NCBI GenBank assembly: GCA_910577085.1
Contig: CAJTLE010000004.1
Span: 1 to 54,354 of the forward strand
DNA length: 54,354 nt
Direction: 5' to 3'
Source of the DNA: an uncultured Allobaculum sp.
Lineage (GTDB): Bacteria; Bacillota_I; Bacilli_A; Erysipelotrichales; Erysipelotrichaceae
Below the pieces are notes generated by a model that was given only the letters and a program-made list of their open reading frames with translations, was not told the origin of the DNA and ran no database searches. This document shows positions 35,438 through 43,444 of the stretch, piece by piece. The stretch's first letter is position 1. Every line of letters starts with the position of its first letter. The position numbers and the translations under genes are program-made.

Positions 35438-36217
35438 TTAATTTCTGGAGTCGCGATTTAAAGCGGCTCTGACCAGATCCTGCATGATTTCAAGACGAAA
35501 CCGGTCAAGCGCTTTGTAGTCCGGTTGTTCAGGAAGGATTGTCGACGCTTTTGCCTGTTCGATCCGCTTTTGAAGGCTATGTAAAGAGCAGAGATAGTCC
35601 GGATTCAGGATAGGTTTTTGGATCTCGCTGTTTTGCAAAGTAACAAAGGGTTCGGTATAGTCCGGATTCCAGGCACAGAAGCTTCCGGTTTCAAGAATCT
35701 GCACAAGCTGGGTAAGCAGCCGCTCGATATGCATGGCATGCTTTCGGGCTTTGTTCCATGCATCAGATCCTGGTTTCATTGGCGTTTCAAGAAGTTTTGA
35801 CAATGTTTTCCAGCTTCCCTTGGCATAGCCAAAGAAGGAAGAAAACAGTTTCTGGCTTAAAAACAGCGAGCGGTTTTCCCGGATTTTCTGCCCATAACAA
35901 TCCATCATGAAAATATGGTCTTCCCGGACAAACAGCCACTCCAGAACATTGGGATTCCCGTTGGCGGCCAGCTTGAAAAACTTGGCAATCGGATGGAATT
36001 CAACATCCCCATCTTTGAGGCGGATAGTGCCGATCTCCTTTTGTAAAAGCACATCAGCAGCTGCTGGAAGAAAGATTCCGCGAATATCAGTATCGCTGTT
36101 TGTGCTGGAGCGTCCATAGGCTTTCGATCCGGCAAGGCAGCTATAAATCAGATGAACATCGAGGCCATCAAGAACAGCTTTTGCCCTTTCAAATTCGGCT
36201 TGTTCCTTAAAATCCAT
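35438..36217 (-). CDS. Nucleotidyltransferase-superfamily protein (pol-beta type)
   Basis: A 259-residue protein whose N-terminal third has the nucleotidyltransferase signature GSKAYGRSSTNSDTDIRGIF, with the two metal-binding Asp residues in SDTDIRG, and a later third acidic candidate (GDVEFHP). The rest is helical (ARKHAMHIERLLTQLVQI) and belongs with the COG3541-type predicted nucleotidyltransferases. AAAGGAG lies 7 nt before ATG 36217. It is monocistronic, between two terminators. Enzymes of this group transfer nucleotides to proteins, RNA or antibiotics; the target is not predictable. No HEPN partner lies beside it, so a classic MNT/HEPN toxin pair is not supported. Confidence 0.75.
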   Translation of the reverse strand: MDFKEQAEFERAKAVLDGLDVHLIYSCLAGSKAYGRSSTNSDTDIRGIFLPAAADVLLQKEIGTIRLKDGDVEFHPIAKFFKLAANGNPNVLEWLFVREDHIFMMDCYGQKIRENRSLFLSQKLFSSFFGYAKGSWKTLSKLLETPMKPGSDAWNKARKHAMHIERLLTQLVQILETGSFCAWNPDYTEPFVTLQNSEIQKPILNPDYLCSLHSLQKRIEQAKASTILPEQPDYKALDRFRLEIMQDLVRAALNRDSRN

Positions 36218-36399
36218 GGTGAATCTCCTTTCGAAAAACCGGCATCAGCGGTCGTCAAATTGTGGTCAGCCATTTCAGACTGAAAACGAAACAAATGCCA
36301 TGAGAAAACCGGCCTTGTCTGAACCGGAAAAGATGGGGCCTGTTTAAGAGCTCAATAAAAAGGTCGTTACCTGCACGATACAGGCGACCCTAAAAGAAA

Positions 36400-36418
36400 A
36401 CCAGGAATCAATCCTGGT
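36400..36418 (-). terminator. Terminator of the DUF697-type gene
   Basis: ACCAGGA pairs with TCCTGGT around a 5-nt loop. On the minus strand TTTTCTTTTA follows, beyond the stop at 36473. A second imperfect hairpin (GGTCG/CGACC with CCTG/CAGG, 36362-36389) lies just beyond. Confidence 0.8.
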
Positions 36419-36472
36419 GACTGTTTAAACTTTGTTCGTCTGTTCAAAGCTCTTCTACATCACAGATCAAAG

Positions 36473-37414
36473 TTAGGCTTCTGGTTCAGATGGTGTCTCT
36501 TCGCCTGCCGGATCCGCTTCTGTTTCTTCTTCAGTGTTTGTTTCTACCGCGTCTTCTCCTATCGGCATGATGGCTGTTTTCATTTCAATTGGATCTTCGT
36601 CCGCTGGAATGGAAACCCGTTTGAGAACGTCATCTTTGGCTTTTTCTTCTTCGTTTTTCTGGTTCATTTCCAGGCGAAGATGGTTTTTGAATGATGTTTC
36701 AAGCAAACGTCTGCCTTCAGCTCCAAACAGATCGTCTTCATCGAGATCGCCAACAAGAACAGACTGGCAGATTTCAGAGTAAGCTTTGCCCAGAGCGGCA
36801 GTCAGAACGCCGGCAGTCGATCCGCAGACAGCTGCTCCACCGATAGATCCAATTCCCGGAAGGGCCTTGAATAAAGACCCGGTGATGGTTTTGCCAAGAA
36901 CAGTTGTTCCCGATACACCAAGGACGGTGAACACAAGGGATTTCAGACCGCTTTTCTTCAGGTTGAGCTGATAAATATCGGTAATGCGGGCAACCATCGC
37001 AATCTGCTGGGCAATCAGAAGCGGAGTATCTGCCAATGGCAGAGGAATAGCTCCGGTTGCAGCGGCGGTGGCGGTAAATCCAAGAATGGTTTTATCGGCT
37101 GCCCGTTTCTTCTTTTCGAGATCACTGAGTTCCTCTTCTTCAATGGATTCAACGATCATCGGCAGAAGATCTGCTTCTGCATTTTCTGCCTCTTCATCCT
37201 GAGCATTTTCATCTGCTTCAGCTGTTTTATCTGTCATTTCAGCTTCAGAGTTATCTGCTTCTTCTGGTTTTACATCTTCTGTTTCCGTTTCTTCTGTATC
37301 GGTATGGTTCTGGCTGACGGCCTTTGCATCTTCGTCTTCTGACATTGCGCTGACATTGGATGTTTCTTCCATGTTCTGATCATCAGCAGGCATATGATTG
37401 TTTTCGTTTTCCAT
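36473..37414 (-). CDS. DUF697-type membrane protein with long acidic tails
   Basis: A 313-residue protein. Residues 1-95 are extremely Glu/Asp-rich and disordered (DTEETETEDVKPEEADNSEA). Residues about 105-235 match the DUF697 hydrophobic domain that usually follows a GTPase: KTILGFTATAAATGAIPLPL, ADTPLLIAQQIAMVARI, and a Gly-rich segment KALPGIGSIGGAAVCGSTAG. No GTPase motifs precede it. The C-terminus (about 255-313) is again acidic (EEETEADPAGEETPSEPEA). GAAGGAGG lies 9 nt before ATG 37414. It is a single gene with its own terminator. The hydrophobic core probably sits in or on the membrane with both tails in the cytoplasm; the function is unknown. Confidence 0.75.
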   Translation of the reverse strand: MENENNHMPADDQNMEETSNVSAMSEDEDAKAVSQNHTDTEETETEDVKPEEADNSEAEMTDKTAEADENAQDEEAENAEADLLPMIVESIEEEELSDLEKKKRAADKTILGFTATAAATGAIPLPLADTPLLIAQQIAMVARITDIYQLNLKKSGLKSLVFTVLGVSGTTVLGKTITGSLFKALPGIGSIGGAAVCGSTAGVLTAALGKAYSEICQSVLVGDLDEDDLFGAEGRRLLETSFKNHLRLEMNQKNEEEKAKDDVLKRVSIPADEDPIEMKTAIMPIGEDAVETNTEEETEADPAGEETPSEPEA

Positions 37415-38119
37415 ATAATAGGCCTCCTTCTAACAAAACTCTATGCACCATATTTTGAACCATGTCATCCAGACTGTATACAAAACCGCCAATTCTTAAG
37501 GAAATATTTACCTGGATTTCGGTGCTTTGATCTCCCTCTTTTCCAATTTTAAGATCAATGACAGCTCCAGCTTAGGTAAAGCGCTTGTCTCTTTGCGATG
37601 GCGAGGCTGTTTCTGGTCATAATGCCCGGTTCATATTTCTGGTGTTTTTTGGCGCTCTTTTCTTTTTCACCGACAATAATCATCCCTGTTGGATTGTTCT
37701 CAACAGGACGATGAGCATATGGCAACCGCTTTATGAATGGATTGACTATACTCTGATCATTCAAAGCCTGTCGCAGGCCGATTTCTATCCGTGATCCAAG
37801 CGGATCCACGCGATCATCTGGCACGTACCGGCATGGCTTTATATCTGCGTATGCAGAAGCAAAAAGAACGAACCACGCATGATCTTCTTTGGAAGATTAC
37901 CGTCCTTACAGAGTTGAGGCTGCCGCGTCTGGTCCGTTCTTTTTTTTGCGCACCAAACATGCCTTCTGATACGTCCTTTTGAGACTGCCCCGCCTTATCT
38001 TTTTTGGGGATCGACAATCTGGCGAGGCTGACTTTTCGGACCTGGATTACCGTGGGATTTTGAGGGTCTACGTTGCCCGAATCGCTTTGCAGGGCTGCCA
38101 GACGCCTGCAAAGTCTAAA
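37415..38119. other. Gene-less stretch with unassigned short frames
   Basis: About 700 nt. Frames at 37555-37824 (minus, 89 residues, GTG start) and 37814-38182 (minus) have no ribosome site or recognisable domain. The first has fairly protein-like composition (GIMTRNSLAIAKRQALYLSW) and may be a gene remnant. No promoter was fixed. Confidence 0.4.
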
Positions 38120-38151
38120 AAAGGCTGTCCCCCGTTTGGAAGACAGCCTTT
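38120..38151 (-). terminator. Terminator after the anchored extracytoplasmic protein gene
   Basis: AAAGGCTGTC (38120-38129) pairs with GACAGCCTTT (38142-38151). On the minus strand a run of seven T follows. It probably ends the gat operon transcript as a whole. Confidence 0.85.
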
Positions 38152-38231
38152 GAAAGTTCATTGGATTTTGATCTGTATACAATCCATTTTAGATTGTTTT
38201 AATTCGGTTGCGGATTGGTTTTTGTGGATGA

Positions 38232-38936
38232 CTACTGGTAGTAGCCTTCAACATATTCCTGGTCGACATATTCATCGCCCGTCGTATCTTCAGTTTCTCC
38301 TTCGGCCGGGGCAGCTGGATCACCAGTTCCTGGCGTCTGGATATCCTGGTTTTTTACCGCTTCTGCAAGATCGGCATTGCGCGGCTGGGTGATAATATCC
38401 GTTACCTGATCACCGGCACCGCTTTTGGATACTTTGACAAAGCGCCAGTTATCGACTGGGTGGTTGTCATCGACGATGTAGTTGTAGGAGTCGATTTCCA
38501 GATCGTAATTCTTTCCTTCTGCCGAGTTGGTGAAGTACGTTTCAATCGGCAGATATTCATTGATAATGTTGTAAGCCTGATGAGCAGCAGCTTCCAGCGT
38601 ATTCTGGTCAGCTGAATCGACCATATTCAGATGAACGCGCAGGGTTGCGCTTTTCAGATCGATGGTGGCTGTTTCCATTCCGCCAATCTGCATGAGTTCA
38701 TTCTGAATGGAATTAAGCTGCGTTTCCTGAATTTTCGGATTCAGATCATTGGGACCAAAGCGGTTGCCTTCAACCGGCTGATCGCTTTCTTTTGCACTGG
38801 TCAGCAGCACATAGCCAATGACAAGAACCGGAACCAGGATAATCACGAGCGTAAGCCAGACGAGTTTATGGCCCTGTTTGACCTTCTGACGTTTTGGCTT
38901 GCTCAGACGTTTACGTTTTGCGGGTGTACCTGACAT
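38232..38936 (-). CDS. Membrane-anchored extracytoplasmic protein of unknown function
   Basis: A 234-residue protein with a strongly basic cytoplasmic N-terminus (KRKRLSKPKRQKVKQGHK), one membrane segment (about 25-46, LVWLTLVIILVPVLVIGYVLL) and an outside domain of about 190 residues. That domain reads as alpha/beta (IGGMETATIDLKSATLRVHL, then YNIINEYLPIETYF), followed by an acidic tail ending EYVDQEYVEGYYQ. No lipobox and no sorting signal are present. GGAGG lies about 10 nt before ATG 38936. It follows gatB by 85 nt on the same strand and may be read from the gat operon. Not recognised as any named family. Confidence 0.65.
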   Translation of the reverse strand: MSGTPAKRKRLSKPKRQKVKQGHKLVWLTLVIILVPVLVIGYVLLTSAKESDQPVEGNRFGPNDLNPKIQETQLNSIQNELMQIGGMETATIDLKSATLRVHLNMVDSADQNTLEAAAHQAYNIINEYLPIETYFTNSAEGKNYDLEIDSYNYIVDDNHPVDNWRFVKVSKSGAGDQVTDIITQPRNADLAEAVKNQDIQTPGTGDPAAPAEGETEDTTGDEYVDQEYVEGYYQ

Positions 38937-39021
38937 GTTACTCTGACCTCCATGGTGCCCTTAATATATCACATTGGACAAGTCGGGCAGGAATCCGGAT
39001 GAATTCTTTCAAAACTGTATT

Positions 39022-40446
39022 CTATCGCTTTGAGAGCTCCTGAACAAGCAGACCATTGGCTTTTTTAGGATTCGCCTGTCCTTTAGACGCTTTCATCACC
39101 TGGCCCATCAAGAATCCAACCGCACGTTTTTTACCGTTCTTAAAGTCTTCAATTGACTTTGGATTCTCATCGAGCACCTGATTGATCATCGCGATTAAAG
39201 TGGAATCGTCGGAAACCTGCTGCATGCCTTTTTCCTTGATGACTTCTTCAGGTTTTCTGCCCTTCATCACGTCTTCAAAGACTTCCTTACCCTGCTTGCC
39301 GGAAATGGTTCCCTCATCAATCAGATTGACAAGACTGGCAAGATCGGCAGCTGAAGCTGGGTTTTTAGCAAAGCTGAGGTTGTTTTTATTGAGCCAGGCG
39401 GCCATTTCAACAATGACCCAGTTGGCAGCCTTCTTGGCATCTTTGGCCGTTTTCATGACCTCTTCATAGAAGTCAGCCATGTCACGGTCATTGACCAGCA
39501 CGGAGCTGTCGTAATCGGAAAGACCAAAGTCTTTCTGGAAACGCGCCATACGGGCTTCTGGAAGTTCTTCCAGGCTGTTCAGGATTGAGTCAATCCAGGC
39601 CTGATCGAGCTGGATTGGGAAAATATTTGGTTCCGGGAAGTATTTATAGTCCACGGTTCCTTCTTTTTTACGCATCAGAACAGTTGTCTTGGTTGGTTCA
39701 TCAAAGCGGCGGGTAGCCTGTTCAATTGGCTGGCCGGCTTCGAGTAAAGCCGTCTGACGTTCAATTTCAGCCTGAACAGCCTTCTGAACGTTGGCAATGG
39801 AGTTCAGGTTCTTGATTTCGACTTTGGTTCCCAGTTTATTTGGGTCATCAGAAATCGAAATGTTTACGTCACAGCGCATGGACCCTTCTTCCATTTTGAC
39901 ATCGGATACATTCAGATAGAACAGAATGCGGCGCAGAGCTTCTACATAGGCAGCTGCTTCAGCAGCGGAATGCATATCTGGACGGGAAACAATTTCAACC
40001 AGTGGTGTTCCGGCCCGGTTGAAGTCGATATAGGTTCCGGTTTCTTTATGGAACTGTTTTGCTGTGTCTTCTTCCATGTGGATGCGTTCAACACGAATCT
40101 GACGGGGGCCATCTTCAGTCTGGATGGTGACATAGCCATCTTTTCCGATTGGATGGAACTGCTGAGTAATCTGGAAGCCTTTTGGCAGGTCAGAATAGTA
40201 GTAGTTTTTCCGGTCGAATTTTACGAGCGGATCGATCGTGCAGTGCAGGCCACCGCAGGCTTTAATGGCCAGACGGACGGCTTCTTTATTCACGCAGGGC
40301 AGGCATCCTGGATGACCAAGGTCAATGACCGAGGTCTGGGTATTTGCAACTTCACCGAAGCTGGTTGGCGCCCCGGAGAACATTTTAGTTTTTGTCTTGA
40401 GCTCGCAATGGATCTCAATCCCGATCGTTACCTGATAATCAGACAT
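39022..40446 (-). CDS. gatB: Asp-tRNA(Asn)/Glu-tRNA(Gln) amidotransferase subunit B
   Basis: A 474-residue GatB, the kinase/tRNA-binding subunit that activates Glu or Asp on mischarged tRNA so that GatA-derived ammonia can amidate it. Clear signatures are VTIGIEIHCEL at the start, HPGCLPCVN, FDRKNYYYSDLPKGFQI and EEGSMRCDVNISI. The C-terminal YqeY-like tail reads QVMKASKGQANPKKANGLLV. GGAAGGAGG lies about 10 nt before ATG 40446, and the gene overlaps the end of gatA by 8 nt. The frame is open to 40470 but the first eight codons lie inside gatA and are not conserved. Length is normal. Confidence 0.97.
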   Translation of the reverse strand: MSDYQVTIGIEIHCELKTKTKMFSGAPTSFGEVANTQTSVIDLGHPGCLPCVNKEAVRLAIKACGGLHCTIDPLVKFDRKNYYYSDLPKGFQITQQFHPIGKDGYVTIQTEDGPRQIRVERIHMEEDTAKQFHKETGTYIDFNRAGTPLVEIVSRPDMHSAAEAAAYVEALRRILFYLNVSDVKMEEGSMRCDVNISISDDPNKLGTKVEIKNLNSIANVQKAVQAEIERQTALLEAGQPIEQATRRFDEPTKTTVLMRKKEGTVDYKYFPEPNIFPIQLDQAWIDSILNSLEELPEARMARFQKDFGLSDYDSSVLVNDRDMADFYEEVMKTAKDAKKAANWVIVEMAAWLNKNNLSFAKNPASAADLASLVNLIDEGTISGKQGKEVFEDVMKGRKPEEVIKEKGMQQVSDDSTLIAMINQVLDENPKSIEDFKNGKKRAVGFLMGQVMKASKGQANPKKANGLLVQELSKR

Positions 40447-41809
40447 TTGCGGGTTCCTCCTTCCAGTCAATCAGCTCTTCAATGCCGGCTGCCACGTTGA
40501 ACAGTTCCTGTTCTTCAAAAGCTCTGGCGGTCAGGTTGATGCCAAAAGGCAGACCATCTTCCAGACCAAGCGGCATCGTTAACGATGGATAGCCGGAGAA
40601 GTTGGCCAGCTGCAGATGTTCTTCTTCAAAACGGTCAGCACCAAAGCGGACATCACTGCTCTGCTCGATCAGAGGGGCAGCTGTCACTGCAGCGGGTGCG
40701 AGAACAACATCAACGGTTTCAAATAATTTTGCGTACGCTTCAACAATCAGACGACGGATCTTCTGAGCCTTGCGGAACAGACGGTCCTGGTTTTCTTCAA
40801 ACAGGGAGTAGGAACCAATGACGAAACGGGCACGGACGTAGCTGGAGAATCCGGCTGTACGGGAGTTCGTCATAACTTCTTCAACGCTGCCGCCCGGTTT
40901 GCGTTCACCAAAACGGATGCCATCCAGGTTGGAATGGTTGGCGGTTGCTTCGGCATTGGCAATGGTCTTATAGATTGGGGCAATCAGCTCCATCAGTTTG
41001 GTATCCATTTCAACATCAACCACTTCAGCACCAGCGTTTTTGATCTGTTCAACCAGGTTGTCAAACGTCTGATGAATCACTGGATCACTGACACGGTCCA
41101 GCACAGTCTTGAAGACACCAATTTTCTGGCCTTTCAGATCTGGGTTGAGGTTTTTGGCATAGGCTTCAACCGGTAAGAAGGAAGAAGTCATATCATGATC
41201 ATCCCGGCCGGCTGTGATTTCCAGTGCTTCAGCCGCATCGCGGATATTGGTTGTAAAGTATCCAACTGTATCCAGACTGGAAGCATAAGGAATAATGCCG
41301 TAACGGGAAATCCGTCCGTAGGTTGGTTTGACACCAATCACACCACAATACGCAGCTGGTTTTCGAATCGAGTCACCTGTATCGGTACCGATGGCCAGCG
41401 AGGTTGTACCGGCTGCAATTAAAGCCGCACTGCCGCCGGAAGAACCACCGGTAATGTGAGCGGGATTCCAGGGGTTATGAGCTGGACCGATCAGGGCGTT
41501 GCGGTTGGTTCCGCCCATGCCCAACTCATCCATGCTGGCTTTGGCCACAATGACACCACCGGCATCTTTTAACTTTTTGGTGATCGTTGCATCATAGACC
41601 GGGACGTAGTTGTCGAGAATTTTCGAACTTGCGGTTGTCCGGATGCCTTTGGTCGAAATATTGTCTTTCAATACGATTGGCACGCCGGCTAAAGGACCCT
41701 GATTTGGGTTTTCTTCCGGTTCTTCCACGATGGTAATGGCCGCATTCAGAACTGGCTGGAGCGCTTTGATCCGCTCAACCGACTGTTTTGGAGTAAGTTT
41801 GCTTTCCAT
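40439..41809 (-). CDS. gatA: Asp-tRNA(Asn)/Glu-tRNA(Gln) amidotransferase subunit A
   Basis: A 456-residue amidase subunit that releases ammonia from glutamine or asparagine for transamidation of tRNA. The Ser-cisSer-Lys triad is visible: Lys in VPIVLKDNI, cis-Ser in TGGSSGGSAA and nucleophile Ser in GTDTGDSIRKPAAYCG, where GDS replaces the more usual GGS. The remaining landmarks (GVKPTYGRISRYGIIPYASS, YPSLTMPLGLEDGLPFGINL) are standard. The length is slightly short of the usual 480-490, with a compact N-terminus. ATG 41809 is one base after the gatC stop, so the two are tightly coupled. Confidence 0.97.
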   Translation of the reverse strand: MESKLTPKQSVERIKALQPVLNAAITIVEEPEENPNQGPLAGVPIVLKDNISTKGIRTTASSKILDNYVPVYDATITKKLKDAGGVIVAKASMDELGMGGTNRNALIGPAHNPWNPAHITGGSSGGSAALIAAGTTSLAIGTDTGDSIRKPAAYCGVIGVKPTYGRISRYGIIPYASSLDTVGYFTTNIRDAAEALEITAGRDDHDMTSSFLPVEAYAKNLNPDLKGQKIGVFKTVLDRVSDPVIHQTFDNLVEQIKNAGAEVVDVEMDTKLMELIAPIYKTIANAEATANHSNLDGIRFGERKPGGSVEEVMTNSRTAGFSSYVRARFVIGSYSLFEENQDRLFRKAQKIRRLIVEAYAKLFETVDVVLAPAAVTAAPLIEQSSDVRFGADRFEEEHLQLANFSGYPSLTMPLGLEDGLPFGINLTARAFEEQELFNVAAGIEELIDWKEEPANV

Positions 41810-41810
41810 T

Positions 41811-42104
41811 TTATTTCACCACCTTTGGAACATGTACATGACCCATCCGCACATCTGGTGCGTTTTCAAGGGCATCTTTCTGATCAAGAACGTCAGCCAC
41901 AACATCTTCCCGCAGGAAAGTCGTCGGGGCCTCAAAAGGATAGACCATCGGCTCAACGCCTTCGGTATCAATGGTCTCAAACAGTTCAACCTGTTTTTCC
42001 ACTTCAACAAAATCTTTCTTCAGCTCTTCGATCTCTTCGTCGCTTAAATCAAACTTCAGATCGTTGGCAAGCTTGCGAAAGTATTCATTTGAAAACTTTT
42101 CCAT
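41811..42104 (-). CDS. gatC: Asp-tRNA(Asn)/Glu-tRNA(Gln) amidotransferase subunit C
   Basis: A 97-residue belt subunit that wraps GatA and GatB. Recognisable parts are LANDLKFDLSDEEIEELKKD, VEKQVELFETIDTEGVEPMV and the closing REDVVADVLDQKDALENAPD. AAAGGCG lies 4 nt before ATG 42104. It is the first gene of gatCAB and lies about 225 nt downstream of the CamS-like gene, with a hairpin in between. Confidence 0.95.
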   Translation of the reverse strand: MEKFSNEYFRKLANDLKFDLSDEEIEELKKDFVEVEKQVELFETIDTEGVEPMVYPFEAPTTFLREDVVADVLDQKDALENAPDVRMGHVHVPKVVK

Positions 42105-42128
42105 GGTTCGCCTTTCTTTATCACAAAC

Positions 42129-42151
42129 GATTCTGAGCTTCTCTCAGAATC
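42129..42151 (-). terminator. Hairpin between the CamS-like gene and gatC
   Basis: GATTCTGAG (42129-42137) pairs with CTCAGAATC (42143-42151) around a 5-nt loop. Only short T runs follow on the minus strand (GTTTGTG), and it lies 25 nt before the gatC start. It may be a weak terminator or an attenuating hairpin. Confidence 0.5.
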
Positions 42152-42330
42152 AGACCGGCTCTTCTTTCATCATTTCTTATGTCCGCTTCCTTTTTCGTTT
42201 CATGATTATCGTCCGCCATGAAACGATGAGGGATCTGCAGGCATGCGATCAAAGGAATTCGTGCAGCTTGTTACCGGTCCATTCAACAAGCACACGCTCC
42301 ATCCAGAGGGGATGGATTGATGAGATGAAT

Positions 42331-43431
42331 CTAGTACGTCGTCAGAACCTGAACGGACTTGCTGTCGGGTTCACGGTCCATCAGCGCACAGATATCACCA
42401 TTGTTTTTGATTATAACTTTATAGGCACAGTTTTCCGATTCAAAGATAGAGAGATACTCGCGGACTGACTGAATCACCGCCAGAATTTCCCCGACCGTCT
42501 TGCCATGAGCCGTAATGGTCAAGGTCAGTTTCTGCACGGAACCATCCTGAATCTTAGCCTCACCGGTTGTGTAGGTCGTATCCGAGAGGATTCGGGAGAC
42601 GTCAGCCCGGAAGGTTTCAAACTGTGCAGCCATTTCCGGCTGAGCCTGCGTGAAGGCTGTGGATGGCACGAGCATGTATTCTTCAGAAATCGTCTTATCC
42701 GTCGTGCGGGTTCCATCAAAGTACTCGGCATAAACATAGCCGCCTTTGGAGGAATCATTTTCATCCGTATTGAGCTCATAGGCTGCCACTAAAATCGGAA
42801 TATTGGGCGTGACATCGTTAAAACGCTCGCGCATGTAGGAAACAATCTTCGTGCCGGACGCCTGCACAAAGTCACGCAGCCGTTCTGGAGTAATCTCATG
42901 GCGCACCCCATCTTGTTCCACCGCATCCGTTACAGCCAGACCAATGGCAATCCCATCGAGCGCATTGCCGGAAAAGAAATCCAGCTCATACAAATCAGCC
43001 ACCAGAATTGGGCCTTTGACAATCCCATTGCCCGTATCAAAGTCTTCATCCGCACCTGGGTTCAGACCATTCGGATTATCATCACGCAGGGTTCCCAAAA
43101 GACCCCGGCTGCCATCGGAAGCATCGAGTTCGTCATAGTCAAGATACTTATGGTTCACGTAGGCATGGTTGCTTGGATCGAAGTAATCCTTGCTGATGTC
43201 CATCAGTCCCTGCTCTAACTGGGTGCGGATGTCAATATCACTGATCAGCCCAATATGCTTGGCACGGGTATCACTGGTCTGGTAAGGCAGAATGGCCGCA
43301 TAGTCACCAGGTTTGAGCGGTTTGGACGTCTGCTGGACCGTCTGATCCGAACAGCCCGCAAGCGCAAGCATCGGCACCAGGCAAAGACTCAACAGGGTCT
43401 TTAAAGATCTGGTTTTATTTCCAGTTCTCAT
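42331..43431 (-). CDS. CamS-family lipoprotein (sex-pheromone precursor type)
   Basis: A 366-residue lipoprotein. The start MRTGNKTRSLKTLLSL leads into the lipobox LALAGC with Cys27, so it is anchored to the outer face of the membrane. The body matches the CamS/YerH family (AAILPYQTSDTRAKHIGLIS, LVADLYELDFFSGN, YMRERFNDVTPNIPILVAAY). ATG 43431 is 13 nt after the ligA stop with a weak GCAGGG site; the frame is open to 43506 but that would lie inside ligA and lacks a signal sequence. In staphylococci and enterococci the signal peptide of this family is processed into a peptide pheromone; whether this one is, is unknown. Order ligA-camS-gatC is conserved in Bacillota. Confidence 0.88.
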   Translation of the reverse strand: MRTGNKTRSLKTLLSLCLVPMLALAGCSDQTVQQTSKPLKPGDYAAILPYQTSDTRAKHIGLISDIDIRTQLEQGLMDISKDYFDPSNHAYVNHKYLDYDELDASDGSRGLLGTLRDDNPNGLNPGADEDFDTGNGIVKGPILVADLYELDFFSGNALDGIAIGLAVTDAVEQDGVRHEITPERLRDFVQASGTKIVSYMRERFNDVTPNIPILVAAYELNTDENDSSKGGYVYAEYFDGTRTTDKTISEEYMLVPSTAFTQAQPEMAAQFETFRADVSRILSDTTYTTGEAKIQDGSVQKLTLTITAHGKTVGEILAVIQSVREYLSIFESENCAYKVIIKNNGDICALMDREPDSKSVQVLTTY

Positions 43432-43444
43432 TGTTCTGGCCCTG

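Noticed and set aside
35438..36217. MNT/HEPN toxin-antitoxin pair
   Set aside because: The nucleotidyltransferase is much larger than MNT antitoxins and no HEPN gene is adjacent.
37555..37824. 89-residue minus-strand frame with protein-like composition
   Set aside because: It has a GTG start without a ribosome site and no domain; mentioned as a possible remnant but not called.
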